Below the pieces are notes generated by a model. The model was not told where the DNA came from, searched no databases, and saw only the letters and a list, made by a program, of their open reading frames with translations. From Paenibacillus sp. HW567 (GTDB lineage: Bacteria; Bacillota; Bacilli; Paenibacillales; Paenibacillaceae): a DNA stretch of 64,000 nt. This document shows positions 1 through 8,921 of the stretch, piece by piece. The stretch spans positions 3,481,687 to 3,545,686 of the forward strand of contig NZ_KB910518.1 of assembly GCF_000374185.1 (NCBI RefSeq), in the 5' to 3' direction. Position 1 is the stretch's first letter; each line of letters opens with the position of its first letter. Position numbers and translations under genes: made by a program.

Positions 1-196
1 TAAATCTTCCTGGATCAGAACAACTAGACAATTGTACCACAGTAGCGGCCTACTTCATAATAATATTTGAAAAGCTATGAAATGGCTCACCTCTGCGACT
101 GCATATCCCCATCCTATGGGTGCCGCACCGTTATACCCCGTTAGACTTATTATGTGTAGCGCAGCTAATACAATACCCTGACCCGCCCGCAAACTA

Positions 197-242
197 CAAC
201 AGCCTCCACTTCCCTATACCCATAGAGAAATGAAGGCTGTTG
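197..242 (-). terminator. Candidate terminator hairpin after the small DUF2642-like gene
   Basis: The 9-base arms CAACAGCCT (197-205) and AGGCTGTTG (234-242) are perfectly complementary and lie 44 bases beyond the stop of the small minus-strand gene. The T-tract after the stem is weak (GTAGTTTGC), so termination is only suggested. The rest of positions 1-285 shows no gene I can support. Confidence 0.4.
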
Positions 243-285
243 TGTGCAGACTTGATAAAAAGTCCGTGTGCTGTGAATTCAGCGG

Positions 286-492
286 CTATTGCCCGAATCC
301 AACCCGGGGGCGCTCCCGCTCCTTAGTCACCACGGCTACCGCCCGGATAGAGGTGATAGGAATGTACAGCAATTGGTATTCCGTACGGTACTTCACGAAC
401 CGCTCGTCAAGCTCCTCCAGCACACCGCCACCGGCATTCGAGCCGTCCAAAAATTGAATTGTTACCTCTTGCCCAAGCAAAGCTGTCAGCAT
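286..492 (-). CDS. Small DUF2642/YuzF-like protein (LSM-like fold)
   Basis: A 68-residue protein with the pattern LLGQEVTIQFLDGSNAGG, then LEELDERFVKY, then LLYIPITSIRAV. This short beta-strand layout (start of strand, glycine turn, 'ipi' strand) resembles the Bacillus YuzF/DUF2642 family of small LSM-like proteins, which occur mainly in spore formers and whose molecular role is not settled. It begins 19 bases after the clpP stop and has a GGGGAG ribosome site about 10 bases upstream of ATG, so it is probably co-transcribed with clpP. The arginine-rich tail (KERERPRVG) is not part of the core fold. Family assignment is by eye and tentative; that it is a real gene is likely. Confidence 0.65.
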   Translation of the reverse strand: MLTALLGQEVTIQFLDGSNAGGGVLEELDERFVKYRTEYQLLYIPITSIRAVAVVTKERERPRVGFGQ

Positions 493-511
493 TTGAATCC
501 CGCTCCCCGTC

Positions 512-1093
512 TTAAAGTTTGGTAATCACTTTGTCGATAATCCCGTATTCCAGCGCCTCCTGGGCCGACATGAAATAATCCCGGTCCATATCCTTCTCCA
601 CCTTATGGGCCGGCTGTCCCGTGCGCTCTGCGCTGATCTGCACGATCTTCTCCCTGATCTGCAGGATACGTCTCGCGCTGATCGCTATGTCGCTGGCCTG
701 CCCCTGTGCCCCGCCATGCGGCTGATGAATCATAATTTCGCTGTTCGGGAGCGCATAACGTTTGCCTGTGGCTCCGGCCAGCAGCAGCAGTGAAGCGAAG
801 GAAGCTGCAAATCCTGTACAAATCGTACTGACCTGCGGCTTGATTACCTGCATCGTATCATAAATGCCGAAGCCTGCGGTAGTCGATCCTCCCGGGCTGT
901 TGATATACATCTGGATATCCTTGTCGGGATCATCTGCCGCCAGGAACAGCAATTGGGCAATGATGCTATTCGCAAGCTGATCATCAATCGCCGCACCCAC
1001 AAATACAATCCGGTCCTTCAGCAGCCGGGAATAAATATCATAGGAACGCTCGCCTCTGCCCGTTTGTTCAATGACATAAGGAACTATGCTCAT
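512..1093 (-). CDS. clpP: ATP-dependent Clp protease proteolytic subunit ClpP (paralogue)
   Basis: ClpP is the serine protease barrel that degrades proteins unfolded by ClpX or ClpC in the cytoplasm. The 193-residue length is normal for the family. The catalytic Ser lies in [12 protein letters not shown], the His in IMIHQPHGG, and the Asp in [18 protein letters not shown]. The usual GMAASMGAFLL is replaced by [14 protein letters not shown], which suggests a divergent paralogue rather than the main housekeeping copy. The start is the ATG at 1093, placed 7 bases after a perfect AGGAGG (1101-1106). The ATG at 1099 would sit only one base from it, and the open frame continuing to 1309 has no coding look. 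The small LSM-like gene follows directly downstream. Confidence 0.93.
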   Translation of the reverse strand: MSIVPYVIEQTGRGERSYDIYSRLLKDRIVFVGAAIDDQLANSIIAQLLFLAADDPDKDIQMYINSPGGSTTAGFGIYDTMQVIKPQVSTICTGFAASFASLLLLAGATGKRYALPNSEIMIHQPHGGAQGQASDIAISARRILQIREKIVQISAERTGQPAHKVEKDMDRDYFMSAQEALEYGIIDKVITKL

Positions 1094-1204
1094 ATTCATG
1101 CCTCCTAGTGAGTTGAAATTTGTTTTTATACTCTGTAAACGGAGGAATTGCCGTGAAGGATACGCAGGCAGCAGGAAATCAGCCAATGGGGATGCAGCGT
1201 ATCT

Positions 1205-1232
1205 TTTACAATGAACTGTTCGTTTATATAAT
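1205..1232 (+). promoter_or_regulatory. SigA-type promoter for the sigma-factor gene
   Basis: TTTACA at 1205-1210 and TATAAT at 1227-1232 are separated by 16 bases and point toward the sigma-factor gene about 100 bases downstream. The region lies between divergent clpP and the sigma gene, so a clpP promoter probably overlaps here, but I could not place it. Confidence 0.45.
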
Positions 1233-1333
1233 ATAGAGGTAACTGAAAACTCAGCATCAAGCGGTAACGGCTGCGGCGTCTTTAAATAGAAGGGTATCCG
1301 TTTCAGCATGAAATAAGAAGGAGATGATCGCAG

Positions 1334-2086
1334 ATGTCGATCCTTGAACCATACAGCACCGTGAGCCTGACAGACGAGCGCAGCCTAGCACCGCTTCGTG
1401 AAGCCTTGCAGCGGTATTGCCTGTCGCTGACCCGCTCCCGGGCGGACGCAGAGGATTTGGCCCAGGACACCTGGACCAAAGCGCTTGCTTACGGGAAATT
1501 TGCGGATAGCCCGAATCCTGAAGCGCTGCTGCTGCGGATTGCCAAGAACACCTGGATTGACGATGTGCGGCGCAAAGCGTCCCTGACGCGCTTACTGGAG
1601 CGCACGTTAGCTTCCTCCGGTCCCGATTCCGGGCACATGCCGGAGAACAGCCTGACCGAAATCGAGCTGGCGTTCCAGGCTCTAATCCGGCATCTGTCGC
1701 CGCTGCAAAGAACAGTGTTCGTGCTGCGCGACGTGCTTGGTTATCCGGCAAGCGAAGCGGCAGAGCTGCTCGGTACCACTGAAGGAGCGGTCAAAGCTGC
1801 GCTGCACCGGGCGCGGCAGGCTCTGAACGCGGTCCGCCGCGAGCTGACGGAGCATGAGGGCCCCGGACTGCCGCAGGACATGGATTTCAGAATTCTGCTG
1901 CGCGCGCTTGCCGCTTCCTATGAGAAAGGCCAGCTTCCCGTCATGCTGGAGCTGCTCCGTCAGGAGACAGCGGCGGAAATGACGATGGCGGTAAGCAGCA
2001 GCACCGTACAGGGACATTTTGGCGGAATCAGCATCAACGCTACCCCGGCTATCGGAACTATGACACAGCTAAGAATGGCGGCATAA
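1334..2086 (+). CDS. RNA polymerase sigma factor, sigma-70 ECF-type
   Basis: A 250-residue protein with sigma region 2 in the first 85 residues ([20 protein letters not shown], then [16 protein letters not shown]) and sigma region 4 around residues 115-165 ([18 protein letters not shown], then [20 protein letters not shown] helix-turn-helix). ECF sigma factors redirect RNA polymerase to small stress or envelope regulons. The roughly 85-residue C-terminal tail after region 4 is longer than in minimal ECF factors and may carry a regulatory function. No anti-sigma factor gene is adjacent. The start follows AAGGAG by about 9 bases. A frameshifted epimerase gene follows 36 bases later, probably in the same transcript. 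Confidence 0.88.
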   Translation: MSILEPYSTVSLTDERSLAPLREALQRYCLSLTRSRADAEDLAQDTWTKALAYGKFADSPNPEALLLRIAKNTWIDDVRRKASLTRLLERTLASSGPDSGHMPENSLTEIELAFQALIRHLSPLQRTVFVLRDVLGYPASEAAELLGTTEGAVKAALHRARQALNAVRRELTEHEGPGLPQDMDFRILLRALAASYEKGQLPVMLELLRQETAAEMTMAVSSSTVQGHFGGISINATPAIGTMTQLRMAA

Positions 2087-2122
2087 TGAGGCAGACTGAT
2101 CTAATTTTGAGGAGTGTATACG

Positions 2123-3006
2123 ATGAGGAACATACTTGTACTCGGGGAACCCGTTTTTTTGGCAAAAGATTAGTTGAACGGCTGCTGCAAGACCCAGACA
2201 CCCGGGTAACTCTTCTCACGCGGGGATTCGCGGAGGACAGCTTTGGCGGGAGTGTTCAGCGGCTGAACGCAGACCGGACAGATTCCGAAGCGCTTGCTGA
2301 AGCGGTGGGGGCTGCTGCATGGGATGTGGTCTACGACAACATCTGCTTTTCCCCGGATGAGGCGGCAGCGGCCAGCCGTATTTTTGCCGGCACAGCTAAG
2401 CGATATATTCTGACCTCCAGCCTATCTGTATATGATCCAAGACCGGACATTCTGCTTGAGGCTGATTTTGATCCGTTATTCTATCCTCTGCAATTAGGGG
2501 CGAAGGAGGATTTCAGTTACCAGGAGGGCAAAAGATTGGCCGAGACGGTTCTTTTGACACAATCGGCATTTCCAGCCGCTGCGGTCCGGTTTCCGATTGT
2601 GCTCGGAACGGATGATTACACGAAACGTCTGCATTTTCACCTTGAGCATGTGCGCGCGGGCAGACCTGTCGGAATCCCGAATCCGGGCGCGGTTATCTCG
2701 TTTATCCGCTCCGATGAAGCCGCAGATTTCCTGTATTGGCTGGGGTTCTCGCCGCTGACGGGACCCGTGAACGCCTGCTCGGACGGCACGCTGGCGATTG
2801 GGGAGATCATTTCTATCATTGAGCAAGTGACCGGCCAGCAGGCAGTTGTCGTGAAAGAAACAGCCACCCCGGACATGTCTCCGTTTGGAATCGAGGAGTC
2901 CTGGCATATGGATACAGCAAAAGCCCGCGGGGCGGGCTTTCACTTTCTCAAGCTGGCAGAATGGTTCCCGGAGCTGGTCGCAGCGCTGAATCATTCACTT
3001 AAATAG
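2123..3006 (+). pseudogene. NAD-dependent epimerase/dehydratase, frameshifted near its N terminus
   Basis: An extended SDR-family protein of the NAD-dependent epimerase type. From about 2147 the frame reads GTRFFGKRLVERLL, then YILTSSLSVYDP and the active-site-like DFSYQEGKRLAE, running to NHSLK. The natural start is the ATG at 2123, 8 bases after GAGGAG, which encodes MRNILVLG. The Rossmann motif GGTRFFG would require GGGGG, but the sequence has only four Gs (2144-2147), and this frame stops at a TAG near 2171. Restoring one G joins MRNILVLG to GTRFFGK exactly. The open frame beginning at 2086 is therefore an accidental extension. The cause is either a true one-base deletion or a homopolymer sequencing error. 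The 3' end overlaps pepP by 8 bases, tail to tail. Confidence 0.85.
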
Positions 3007-4783
3007 CTGCGGTTTCCCGCTTCAGCCACTCCAGGTCTCCAGTACTCAGCATACCGGTGCCGCTCAGACGGTTATACACTTCCTGGTGGTACAGGTTAAG
3101 CCAACTGCGCTCTGAATCCGTCAGTAGGGAAGGAAGAATCGCTTCCCGGTCAATCGGCAGATAGCAAAGCTCTTCAAACCGGAAGAAGGTGCCGAACTCG
3201 GTGGTTTCATCCTCCACCACAAGCAGGGTATTTTCCGTGCGGATACCGTGGCGGCCTTCCTTGTAGACGCCGGGTTCCACAGTAATGAGCATCCCTTTTT
3301 CCAGGACTGCCATATTGGGCTTATGGCTGAACCGCTGCGGCTCTTCATGGACATTGGAGAAATAGCCTACGCCATGTCCAGTGCCGCATTTGTAATCCAG
3401 TCCGTTATCCCACAAAGGCTTGCGGGCCAGAATATCCAGGCTGGAGCCGGTGGAGCCGTACAGGAACCGGGCAGTGGACAAGGCAATGACGGATTTCAGC
3501 ACCAAGGTAAAGTCCTTCTTCTGCTCATCCGTGAGCGGTCCCAGCGCAAGGGTCCGGGTAATATCCGTAGTGCCATTATGGAAGTGGCAGCCGGAATCCA
3601 GAAGGAAGAAGCCTTCCGGCTTCAGGGTATATTGGGCTTCGGGAACCGGCTTGTAGTGCATCATCGCTGCGTGGTCGCCATAGGCCGAAATGGCTGCAAA
3701 GCTAAACTCCTGAAATAGAGGAAGCTGCCCGCGGAATTCCAGGCTTTTGTCCACGACATCTATCTCGGTAATGCCTCCTTGGTCCACGTTGTCTTTAATC
3801 CACTTGAACAGGCGGACCAAAGAGGTGCAGTCCTTGAGATACGCGTCCCGGATATGGCCGATTTCCGTATCATTCTTGACGGCTTTGGGCGGCGTAACCA
3901 GGCTTGGCGCTTCAATCACCCGGATAACTTCAGCAATGGAGGTGCGGAGCCGGACGTTGGTTTTGGCAGGATCAAGGACGAGGGCCGCCGGAGCCTCCAA
4001 CCCGTTCAAATAGCCGTACACTGCATCATAAGCCTGCACGCGGATTCCGTCATCTGCCAAGGCGCGTACCGCTTCCTCCGGCACCTTGCGGAGATCGGTG
4101 AACAGACATGCGGAATCCGGTCCCACAACTACATATGAGGTTACATAGGGGTTGTAGAGGATATCCCGGCCCCGTATATTCAAGAGCCAGCAAATCTCGT
4201 CGAGCACCGGCAGGAGGTAATAATCCGCTCCAAGACTTTTCATAGCCGTGCGGATCAGAGTCAGCTTCTCTGCTCTGCTTGTGCCCGCCAGTTCTTCGGC
4301 ATGAAGAAAGATGCTTTCTCCTGGAATCTCCGGACGGTCCTGCCATATGGCGCCAATGGGGTCCTTGTCCGTGAGGAATACAATGTTCTTGCCTTCGGTG
4401 GCCTTCGATAATGTCTCCATAGTCCGTATGGACACGGTTCTGCCGTCCAGCGCCAAGCGGCTGCCGGAGGGAAGGACTTCTTTCAGCCATTCCTCTATAG
4501 TTGGCACGCCGGGCTCGCCCATTTTGAACAGCGCAATCCCGGAGCCTTCCAGTTCCTGCGCCGCCTGAATGAAGTAACGCCCGTCCGTCCATAGGCCGGC
4601 GCTCTCCTTAAGAATCACAGCCGTTCCCGCCGATCCGGTAAATCCGCTGATCCACTCTCTGCTTTTCCAATGCTCCCCTACATACTCGCTCATATGGGCA
4701 TCGCTGCTCGGAACGTAGCAAACATCAATGTTTTCTTTGTCCATCCACTGCCGCAGCATAGACAGCTTTTCTCGGGTTTCCAT
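2999..4783 (-). CDS. pepP: Xaa-Pro aminopeptidase, M24B family (three-domain form)
   Basis: A cytoplasmic metallopeptidase that removes an N-terminal residue preceding proline. The 594-residue length fits the long eukaryote-like form: two creatinase-like N-terminal domains (about 1-310), the M24 pita-bread domain (about 315-530) and an M24 C-terminal extension ending WLKRETAAI. Metal-ligand segments are visible: FLLDSGCHFHNGTTDITRT (two Asp), GTGHGVGYFSNVHE (His), ITVEPGVYKEG (Glu) and HGIRTENT (Glu). ATG at 4783 follows AAGGAG by 9 bases. The gene is flanked on both sides by related epimerase 3' ends in the same orientation, which suggests a local duplication or insertion around pepP. Confidence 0.93.
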   Translation of the reverse strand: METREKLSMLRQWMDKENIDVCYVPSSDAHMSEYVGEHWKSREWISGFTGSAGTAVILKESAGLWTDGRYFIQAAQELEGSGIALFKMGEPGVPTIEEWLKEVLPSGSRLALDGRTVSIRTMETLSKATEGKNIVFLTDKDPIGAIWQDRPEIPGESIFLHAEELAGTSRAEKLTLIRTAMKSLGADYYLLPVLDEICWLLNIRGRDILYNPYVTSYVVVGPDSACLFTDLRKVPEEAVRALADDGIRVQAYDAVYGYLNGLEAPAALVLDPAKTNVRLRTSIAEVIRVIEAPSLVTPPKAVKNDTEIGHIRDAYLKDCTSLVRLFKWIKDNVDQGGITEIDVVDKSLEFRGQLPLFQEFSFAAISAYGDHAAMMHYKPVPEAQYTLKPEGFFLLDSGCHFHNGTTDITRTLALGPLTDEQKKDFTLVLKSVIALSTARFLYGSTGSSLDILARKPLWDNGLDYKCGTGHGVGYFSNVHEEPQRFSHKPNMAVLEKGMLITVEPGVYKEGRHGIRTENTLLVVEDETTEFGTFFRFEELCYLPIDREAILPSLLTDSERSWLNLYHQEVYNRLSGTGMLSTGDLEWLKRETAAI

Positions 4784-4946
4784 GTGTATCGTCTCCTTGA
4801 AGTAAATTGAGGAATCTATTATTTCGACTTTTCCCAGTGTACGTCCGCTAGTGCAGATAAATCAAGGATAAATATCCCAGTTCCTTCCAAACAAATCCGA
4901 TGGTGAAACTGATGATGTGAAGTGGAAACGGCTAAATTCTTATATT

Positions 4947-5093
4947 TGAACAAAATAGCCAGTCCGGACATGATCCCGCTTAGAATTGAAGACGCTCTGG
5001 CATATGAAGACAGTACAAGCCCGCAGAGCGGGCTTGTACTGTCTGAAGCTGGCAACATAGTTCCCGGAGCTGGACACAATGCTGAGTAATTCA
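4947..5093 (+). pseudogene. Decayed 3' remnant of a second epimerase gene
   Basis: This stretch aligns base by base with the 3' end of the epimerase at about 2860-3000. Shared segments include CCGGACATG, CTGGCATATG, AGCCCGC with GCGGGCTT, AAGCTGGCA, and TTCCCGGAGCTGG. One frame reads LWHMKTVQARRAGLYCLKLA against SWHMDTAKARGAGFHFLKLA in the intact copy. The following Trp codon has become TAG, and the upstream part is in another frame. Everything further 5' is lost. It is non-functional as a protein gene and marks a former paralogue on the far side of pepP. The last bases overlap the 3' end of the chemoreceptor gene. Confidence 0.75.
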
Positions 5094-6917
5094 CTCCCCC
5101 ACTGCAAGCAGCTCGCCTGTAGATTCGGCATCCTCACGGGCGGGTTCATCCAGGATCAGCAGCAGACCGGCCGGGGTCTCCGGACCGGTTTGCTCTTCGA
5201 TTTTGAACACATTGATTTCCTTGAACAATTGCTGCGATATTTCATTGATCTCTACCGCCTGCCGGGCGATATCGCTGATTGCCTGATCCTGTTGGGTGCT
5301 GGAAGCATTAACCTCCTGCACACCCGCTGCGGTCTGCTCGGCTACGGAGGCCACAGAATGTACGGATTCAGCCAGCCGGGAGTTGATCTTCCGGGTCTGC
5401 TCCACCTTCTGATGAATTTGTCCAATCTGGCGGCTGATTCCGGTAATTGATTCGTCAATGGCCCCGAAGGAAGCCAGGGTCTCTTCTACCTGATGATCCT
5501 GATCCTCCAGGCTTTTCTTGGTTTCCAGCATGTATTGCTGGAAATCCGCCATGCTGATCTGCAGCTCACTGATAATCCGGCTGATATGTATGGATGAATC
5601 GTTCGTCTGTACGGATAAATGCCGAACCTCATCGGCGATCACGGCAAAGCCCTTGCCTGAAGCGCCGGCCCGGGCCGCTTCGATGGCGGCGTTCAGGGAC
5701 AGGATATTCGTCTGCTTGGAAATCTCCGTAATGGAGTTGGTAATGCGCGAAATATCTCCTGACTGCTGGACCAGCTTCTCCAGCGCATCATAGACCTTGT
5801 TAATGGAAGTCCGGGAATGCGCTGAAATCTCCCGCAGCGCGGTGACCGTCTCGGAGCCTTTGCGTGTATTCCGGTTAGCCGTTTCGCTGGTCGTGAGCAT
5901 CACACCGGTATGATCGGTAATTTCATGAACCTCGCGTTCCAGCTCCTGCAGCAGCTCCGAGCTCTGTTCAGACTGCACCGCCTGCTGTCCCGCCCCCACC
6001 GAAATTTCCTGTATCGTACGGAGGATTTCCTGATTGGCGTGGGCGGTAATTGCAGAGGACTGCTGGAACGAATGCGAATAATCTGCAAGTGATGAAGCCG
6101 CGGACAAGGTCTGCCGCAGCATATCGCGGACCCGGCTCACCATATGATCGAAATGGTGGCTGAGCCGTCCAAGCTCATCATTGTAGGGAGAATTGATCTG
6201 CTGCCGCAGATCCCCTTCGGAGATCTCCTTGAGCGCCGCCTGCAGCTTCCCGACCGGCGTCATGAAAGAGCGGATCAGCATCCAGCCAAGCAGCAGGGTG
6301 AATAGGAATACGCCCACTGCCGCATATACAATGATGGATACCGTATGGTCCAGCATAAGAAAAGAATAACTCTGCGCCTTCTCCGCATTATCGGCAGCCG
6401 CCGTATACAGCTCGCCATTCGTCTTCAGCATGGATTGGCTGAGTGCCAATGCCTTCGTATGTAAGTCATCAATTTGCTCCAGCACAGTCAATGGATCGAG
6501 GCTGGCATCTCCCATTACCCCGAGCAGTTTGTCAAAAATTCCTTTATATTCTCCGGCTTGGGTACGCAATTGTTGAAGCACCTTGAAGGCAGGCGTATCT
6601 GCCTCAAAATTCACTTTCGCCAGTTCAGAGGCAAGCTGCTGCTGCTTGTCCTTAAATTGCCCGGCCAGCTCCACATCACTCGACTCGGCAAGCGCACTTT
6701 CCGCCCGGTTCATCTCCTGCAGCAATTGGGTGATCGTTGAGACGGTGATTCTTTTTTCCATCTCCGTTTTTTGCTTTTCCATGGAACGCTCTACTTCGCT
6801 GATCTTATTCCCCTGGTACAGTGCCACCCCCAGAAAAATAAGTGTAATGGCGGAAAAGCTTAGAATCAGCTTCCATTTCATAGAAAAGTGCAGCGGGTTT
6901 CCCTTCAAACGAATCAT
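5091..6917 (-). CDS. Methyl-accepting chemotaxis protein
   Basis: A 608-residue transmembrane chemoreceptor that passes ligand signals to CheA/CheW. Layout: first membrane helix about residues 14-35 ([18 protein letters not shown]), an extracytoplasmic helical sensor of about 150 residues, second helix about 185-208 ([19 protein letters not shown]), HAMP region, then the coiled-coil signalling domain with its conserved hairpin tip ([16 protein letters not shown], then [15 protein letters not shown]). The small helical sensor resembles four-helix-bundle sensors, so the ligand cannot be guessed. The start is uncertain: GAAGGG sits directly before ATG 6917 and 8 bases before an in-frame TTG at 6905 or so. 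It is a lone receptor gene with no che genes nearby. Confidence 0.93.
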   Translation of the reverse strand: MIRLKGNPLHFSMKWKLILSFSAITLIFLGVALYQGNKISEVERSMEKQKTEMEKRITVSTITQLLQEMNRAESALAESSDVELAGQFKDKQQQLASELAKVNFEADTPAFKVLQQLRTQAGEYKGIFDKLLGVMGDASLDPLTVLEQIDDLHTKALALSQSMLKTNGELYTAAADNAEKAQSYSFLMLDHTVSIIVYAAVGVFLFTLLLGWMLIRSFMTPVGKLQAALKEISEGDLRQQINSPYNDELGRLSHHFDHMVSRVRDMLRQTLSAASSLADYSHSFQQSSAITAHANQEILRTIQEISVGAGQQAVQSEQSSELLQELEREVHEITDHTGVMLTTSETANRNTRKGSETVTALREISAHSRTSINKVYDALEKLVQQSGDISRITNSITEISKQTNILSLNAAIEAARAGASGKGFAVIADEVRHLSVQTNDSSIHISRIISELQISMADFQQYMLETKKSLEDQDHQVEETLASFGAIDESITGISRQIGQIHQKVEQTRKINSRLAESVHSVASVAEQTAAGVQEVNASSTQQDQAISDIARQAVEINEISQQLFKEINVFKIEEQTGPETPAGLLLILDEPAREDAESTGELLAVGE

Positions 6918-7052
6918 CCCTTCATCTCAAACTTCGTATTACAATAGGTATATTTTACTAACACACTCATTGTAGGAGCTGGATATTAACGAAACTCCTA
7001 GCTTTTGTATGCAGATCGTAAAGAATCTGTTGCGAAAATGTTAACAAAACAG

Positions 7053-7088
7053 AAAAAGTCCTATCCACCGGACATGGCGAATAGGACT
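7053..7088 (-). terminator. Rho-independent terminator of the VOC gene
   Basis: Perfect 8-base arms AGTCCTAT (7057-7064) and ATAGGACT (7081-7088) are followed on the minus strand by a T run (7053-7057). It lies about 75 bases beyond the stop of the VOC-family gene. Confidence 0.7.
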
Positions 7089-7113
7089 AAATTGCTTGCA
7101 TGATTATTTTTTT

Positions 7114-7161
7114 ATGAAATTTCATCGTCTACAGTGCCGAGAGCGCGCGGATGGATGTCTG
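7114..7161 (-). repeat. Short dispersed palindromic element, copy 1
   Basis: Read on the minus strand it begins CAGACATCCAT, contains CGGCACT and ends GATGAAATTTCAT. It matches the elements at 24434-24482, 28263-28308 and 58210-58252. It begins immediately after the stop codon of the VOC gene. Confidence 0.75.
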
Positions 7162-7578
7162 TTATGCGTTTTCCGCCGTGTTTTCTTCCATGTACACAAT
7201 CTCCCACAGATGGCCGTCGATGTCCTCGAAGCTCCAACTGTACATAAAGCCGTGGTCTACCGGGTCATTATACTTCTGGCCTCCGGCGTCCAGCGCCTTG
7301 TGAACCAGCTCGTCCACCTCAGCTCTGCTCGTTGCGGAGAAAGCCAGAATCACTTCGGTGTGGCCGGAGGTGTCGACGATTTCCTTGGATACAAAGGTCT
7401 TAAAGAATTTATTCGTCAGCAGCATGGCAAAAGTGTTCTCATTAATAATCATGCATGTGGCGTTATCATTCGTATACTGCGGGTTGAACTCAAAACCCAG
7501 CGCGGTAAAGAAGTTAACCGAAGCCTCTAGATCACTTACCGGCAAATTGACAAACAACTGACGAGCCTGAAACCCCAT
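7162..7578 (-). CDS. VOC (glyoxalase/bleomycin-resistance) superfamily protein
   Basis: A 138-residue protein with the paired beta-alpha-beta-beta-beta layout of the VOC fold: QLFVNLPVSDLEASVNFFTA at the N terminus and FEDIDGHLWEIVYME at the C terminus, the latter a typical metal-ligand Glu context. Members include glyoxalases, dioxygenases and drug-binding proteins, so substrate cannot be assigned. The LPVSDLEASVNFFTALGFEFN opening resembles the lactoylglutathione-lyase-like uncharacterised subgroup. It is a single-gene unit ending in a hairpin terminator, and the short palindromic element directly abuts the stop codon. Confidence 0.85.
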   Translation of the reverse strand: MGFQARQLFVNLPVSDLEASVNFFTALGFEFNPQYTNDNATCMIINENTFAMLLTNKFFKTFVSKEIVDTSGHTEVILAFSATSRAEVDELVHKALDAGGQKYNDPVDHGFMYSWSFEDIDGHLWEIVYMEENTAENA

Positions 7579-7770
7579 TTTCTGATCACCTCTGCATGTA
7601 TTTTGAGTGTTGCCACTTGATTATAGCGTATATCCGCTAAAGTTGATAACAGCCGGATTCGGGTGTATTATTTTTTCACAACAAGAATTACATTTGGCTT
7701 GAGCATTATTCAATCTCTTCTAACACGCGGCCTGTATGCTGGAGATAAATAAGACGGGAGGGTGAAAGGA

Positions 7771-8751
7771 ATGCCGAACATTTGGATGCATCTTGAATAC
7801 GGACAGCAGCTCGCGGAGGAGTTCAGAGAGGAGTTTCCTTTTCTGGCGGATATGAGGGATCGCCCCGAGCTGTATCAGCTTGGCTGCCAAGGACCGGATT
7901 TTCTGCTGTATCACAGCTTTCTTCCCTGGAAAAAGGATACCCCGGCGCTCCGGTTAGGCGACCTCATGCACACGGAGAACTGCGGGCCGGTATTAATCGA
8001 ATTCTGGCAGCGGACCCTTTCGCTTCCCCCTGCCGAGATGAAGGAAGCGCAGCAGTATTTCCTCGGATTCCTTACCCATCATCTGCTGGACCGCAATCTT
8101 CATCCTTATATTAATTGGAAGGCGGGCTACAAGCACAGGGATCACCAGCGCTTTGAGATTGTCCTCGACACCCTGTTCATGCAGCGGCTGAAGCAGCTCG
8201 ATACCTGGCGAAACGCCTCCTGGAAAAAAATCAACGTCGGCTCCCAGATGCCCTTCTCTGTTCATACGATTCTCCACGAAACCGCTGCTAACTGGTACCC
8301 GGAAGCGAAACGGCTCCCGGTGGAAATCTGGCAGGAGGCTTATCTGGATATGCTGCTGGCTCATAAATGCCTGTTCGATCCGAAGGGCTGGAAGAAGGCG
8401 CTGCTATGGGGCAAAGCCCGCCGCCTGTTCTTCGCACAGCCATCCCCTGCCGAGGAACGGCTTGATTATTTAAACGAACAGCATGGCGAGTGGCGGCATT
8501 CCGCACTCTACTCCGAAGTGCGGACCGAAAGCGTCTGGGACCTGTGGGAGGAGGCGCTTGCGGAAGGCCGGACGGTGCTGCACGCACTCTCCGCATGGGT
8601 GAACAGTGCCGTGCCAGGGGAAGCTGCACGCGCACTGGAGCATTTCAAGCATGTGCTGGGCGACCGTTCCTACGACACAGGCAAGGAATGCAGCAGCAAG
8701 CTGAAGAATCTGTATGCCGAGCCGATCTGGGAAGCAGGCATCATTTCCTGA
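7771..8751 (+). CDS. Zinc-dependent phospholipase C family protein
   Basis: A 326-residue protein opening MPNIWMHLEYG and followed by QLGCQGPDFLLYHSFLPW, the His/Asp pattern of the bacterial zinc-dependent phospholipase C/S1-P1 family. Further conserved histidines lie in FLGFLTHHLLDRNLHPYINW and GYKHRDHQRFE. Here the protein has no signal peptide, so it may act inside the cell or be catalytically repurposed; phospholipase activity is not shown by sequence alone. The ATG at 7771 lies 9 bases from GGGAGG (7756-7761) and is preferred over the GTG at 7762, which would touch the ribosome site. It is monocistronic with a strong terminator downstream. Confidence 0.82.
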   Translation: MPNIWMHLEYGQQLAEEFREEFPFLADMRDRPELYQLGCQGPDFLLYHSFLPWKKDTPALRLGDLMHTENCGPVLIEFWQRTLSLPPAEMKEAQQYFLGFLTHHLLDRNLHPYINWKAGYKHRDHQRFEIVLDTLFMQRLKQLDTWRNASWKKINVGSQMPFSVHTILHETAANWYPEAKRLPVEIWQEAYLDMLLAHKCLFDPKGWKKALLWGKARRLFFAQPSPAEERLDYLNEQHGEWRHSALYSEVRTESVWDLWEEALAEGRTVLHALSAWVNSAVPGEAARALEHFKHVLGDRSYDTGKECSSKLKNLYAEPIWEAGIIS

Positions 8752-8784
8752 CCGCTTGCTGCCGCTTGGAAGGCTGATCCGAAG

Positions 8785-8811
8785 CAGACCTCCGCAGGGA
8801 GGTCTGTTTTT
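8785..8811 (+). terminator. Rho-independent terminator of the phospholipase-like gene
   Basis: CAGACCTCC (8785-8793) and GGAGGTCTG (8798-8806) form a perfect 9-pair stem with loop GCAG, followed by TTTTT. It starts 34 bases after the stop codon. Confidence 0.9.
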
Positions 8812-8835
8812 GTGTTGCCCTTCAATGCAGCACAA

Positions 8836-8864
8836 ACACCCGCCGCTTGTACAGCGGCAGGTGT
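8836..8864 (-). terminator. Hairpin terminator of the MFS gene
   Basis: On the minus strand ACACCTGCCGCT pairs with AGCGGCGGGTGT (12 pairs including one T-G) around loop GTACA. The following TTTGTG is only a short T run. It lies 58 bases beyond the MFS stop codon. Confidence 0.65.
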
Positions 8865-8921
8865 CACATTCGAATGAACCGTAGCTCTCACGGACTCACG
8901 ATTCAACCATTCGTATGGCGG

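Noticed and set aside
1094..1309. N-terminal extension of ClpP
   Set aside because: The extension lacks a ribosome site and any family resemblance; the AGGAGG site fits ATG 1093.
2086..2122. Epimerase start at 2086
   Set aside because: It is in the wrong frame for MRNILVLG and has no ribosome site; it exists only because of the frameshift.
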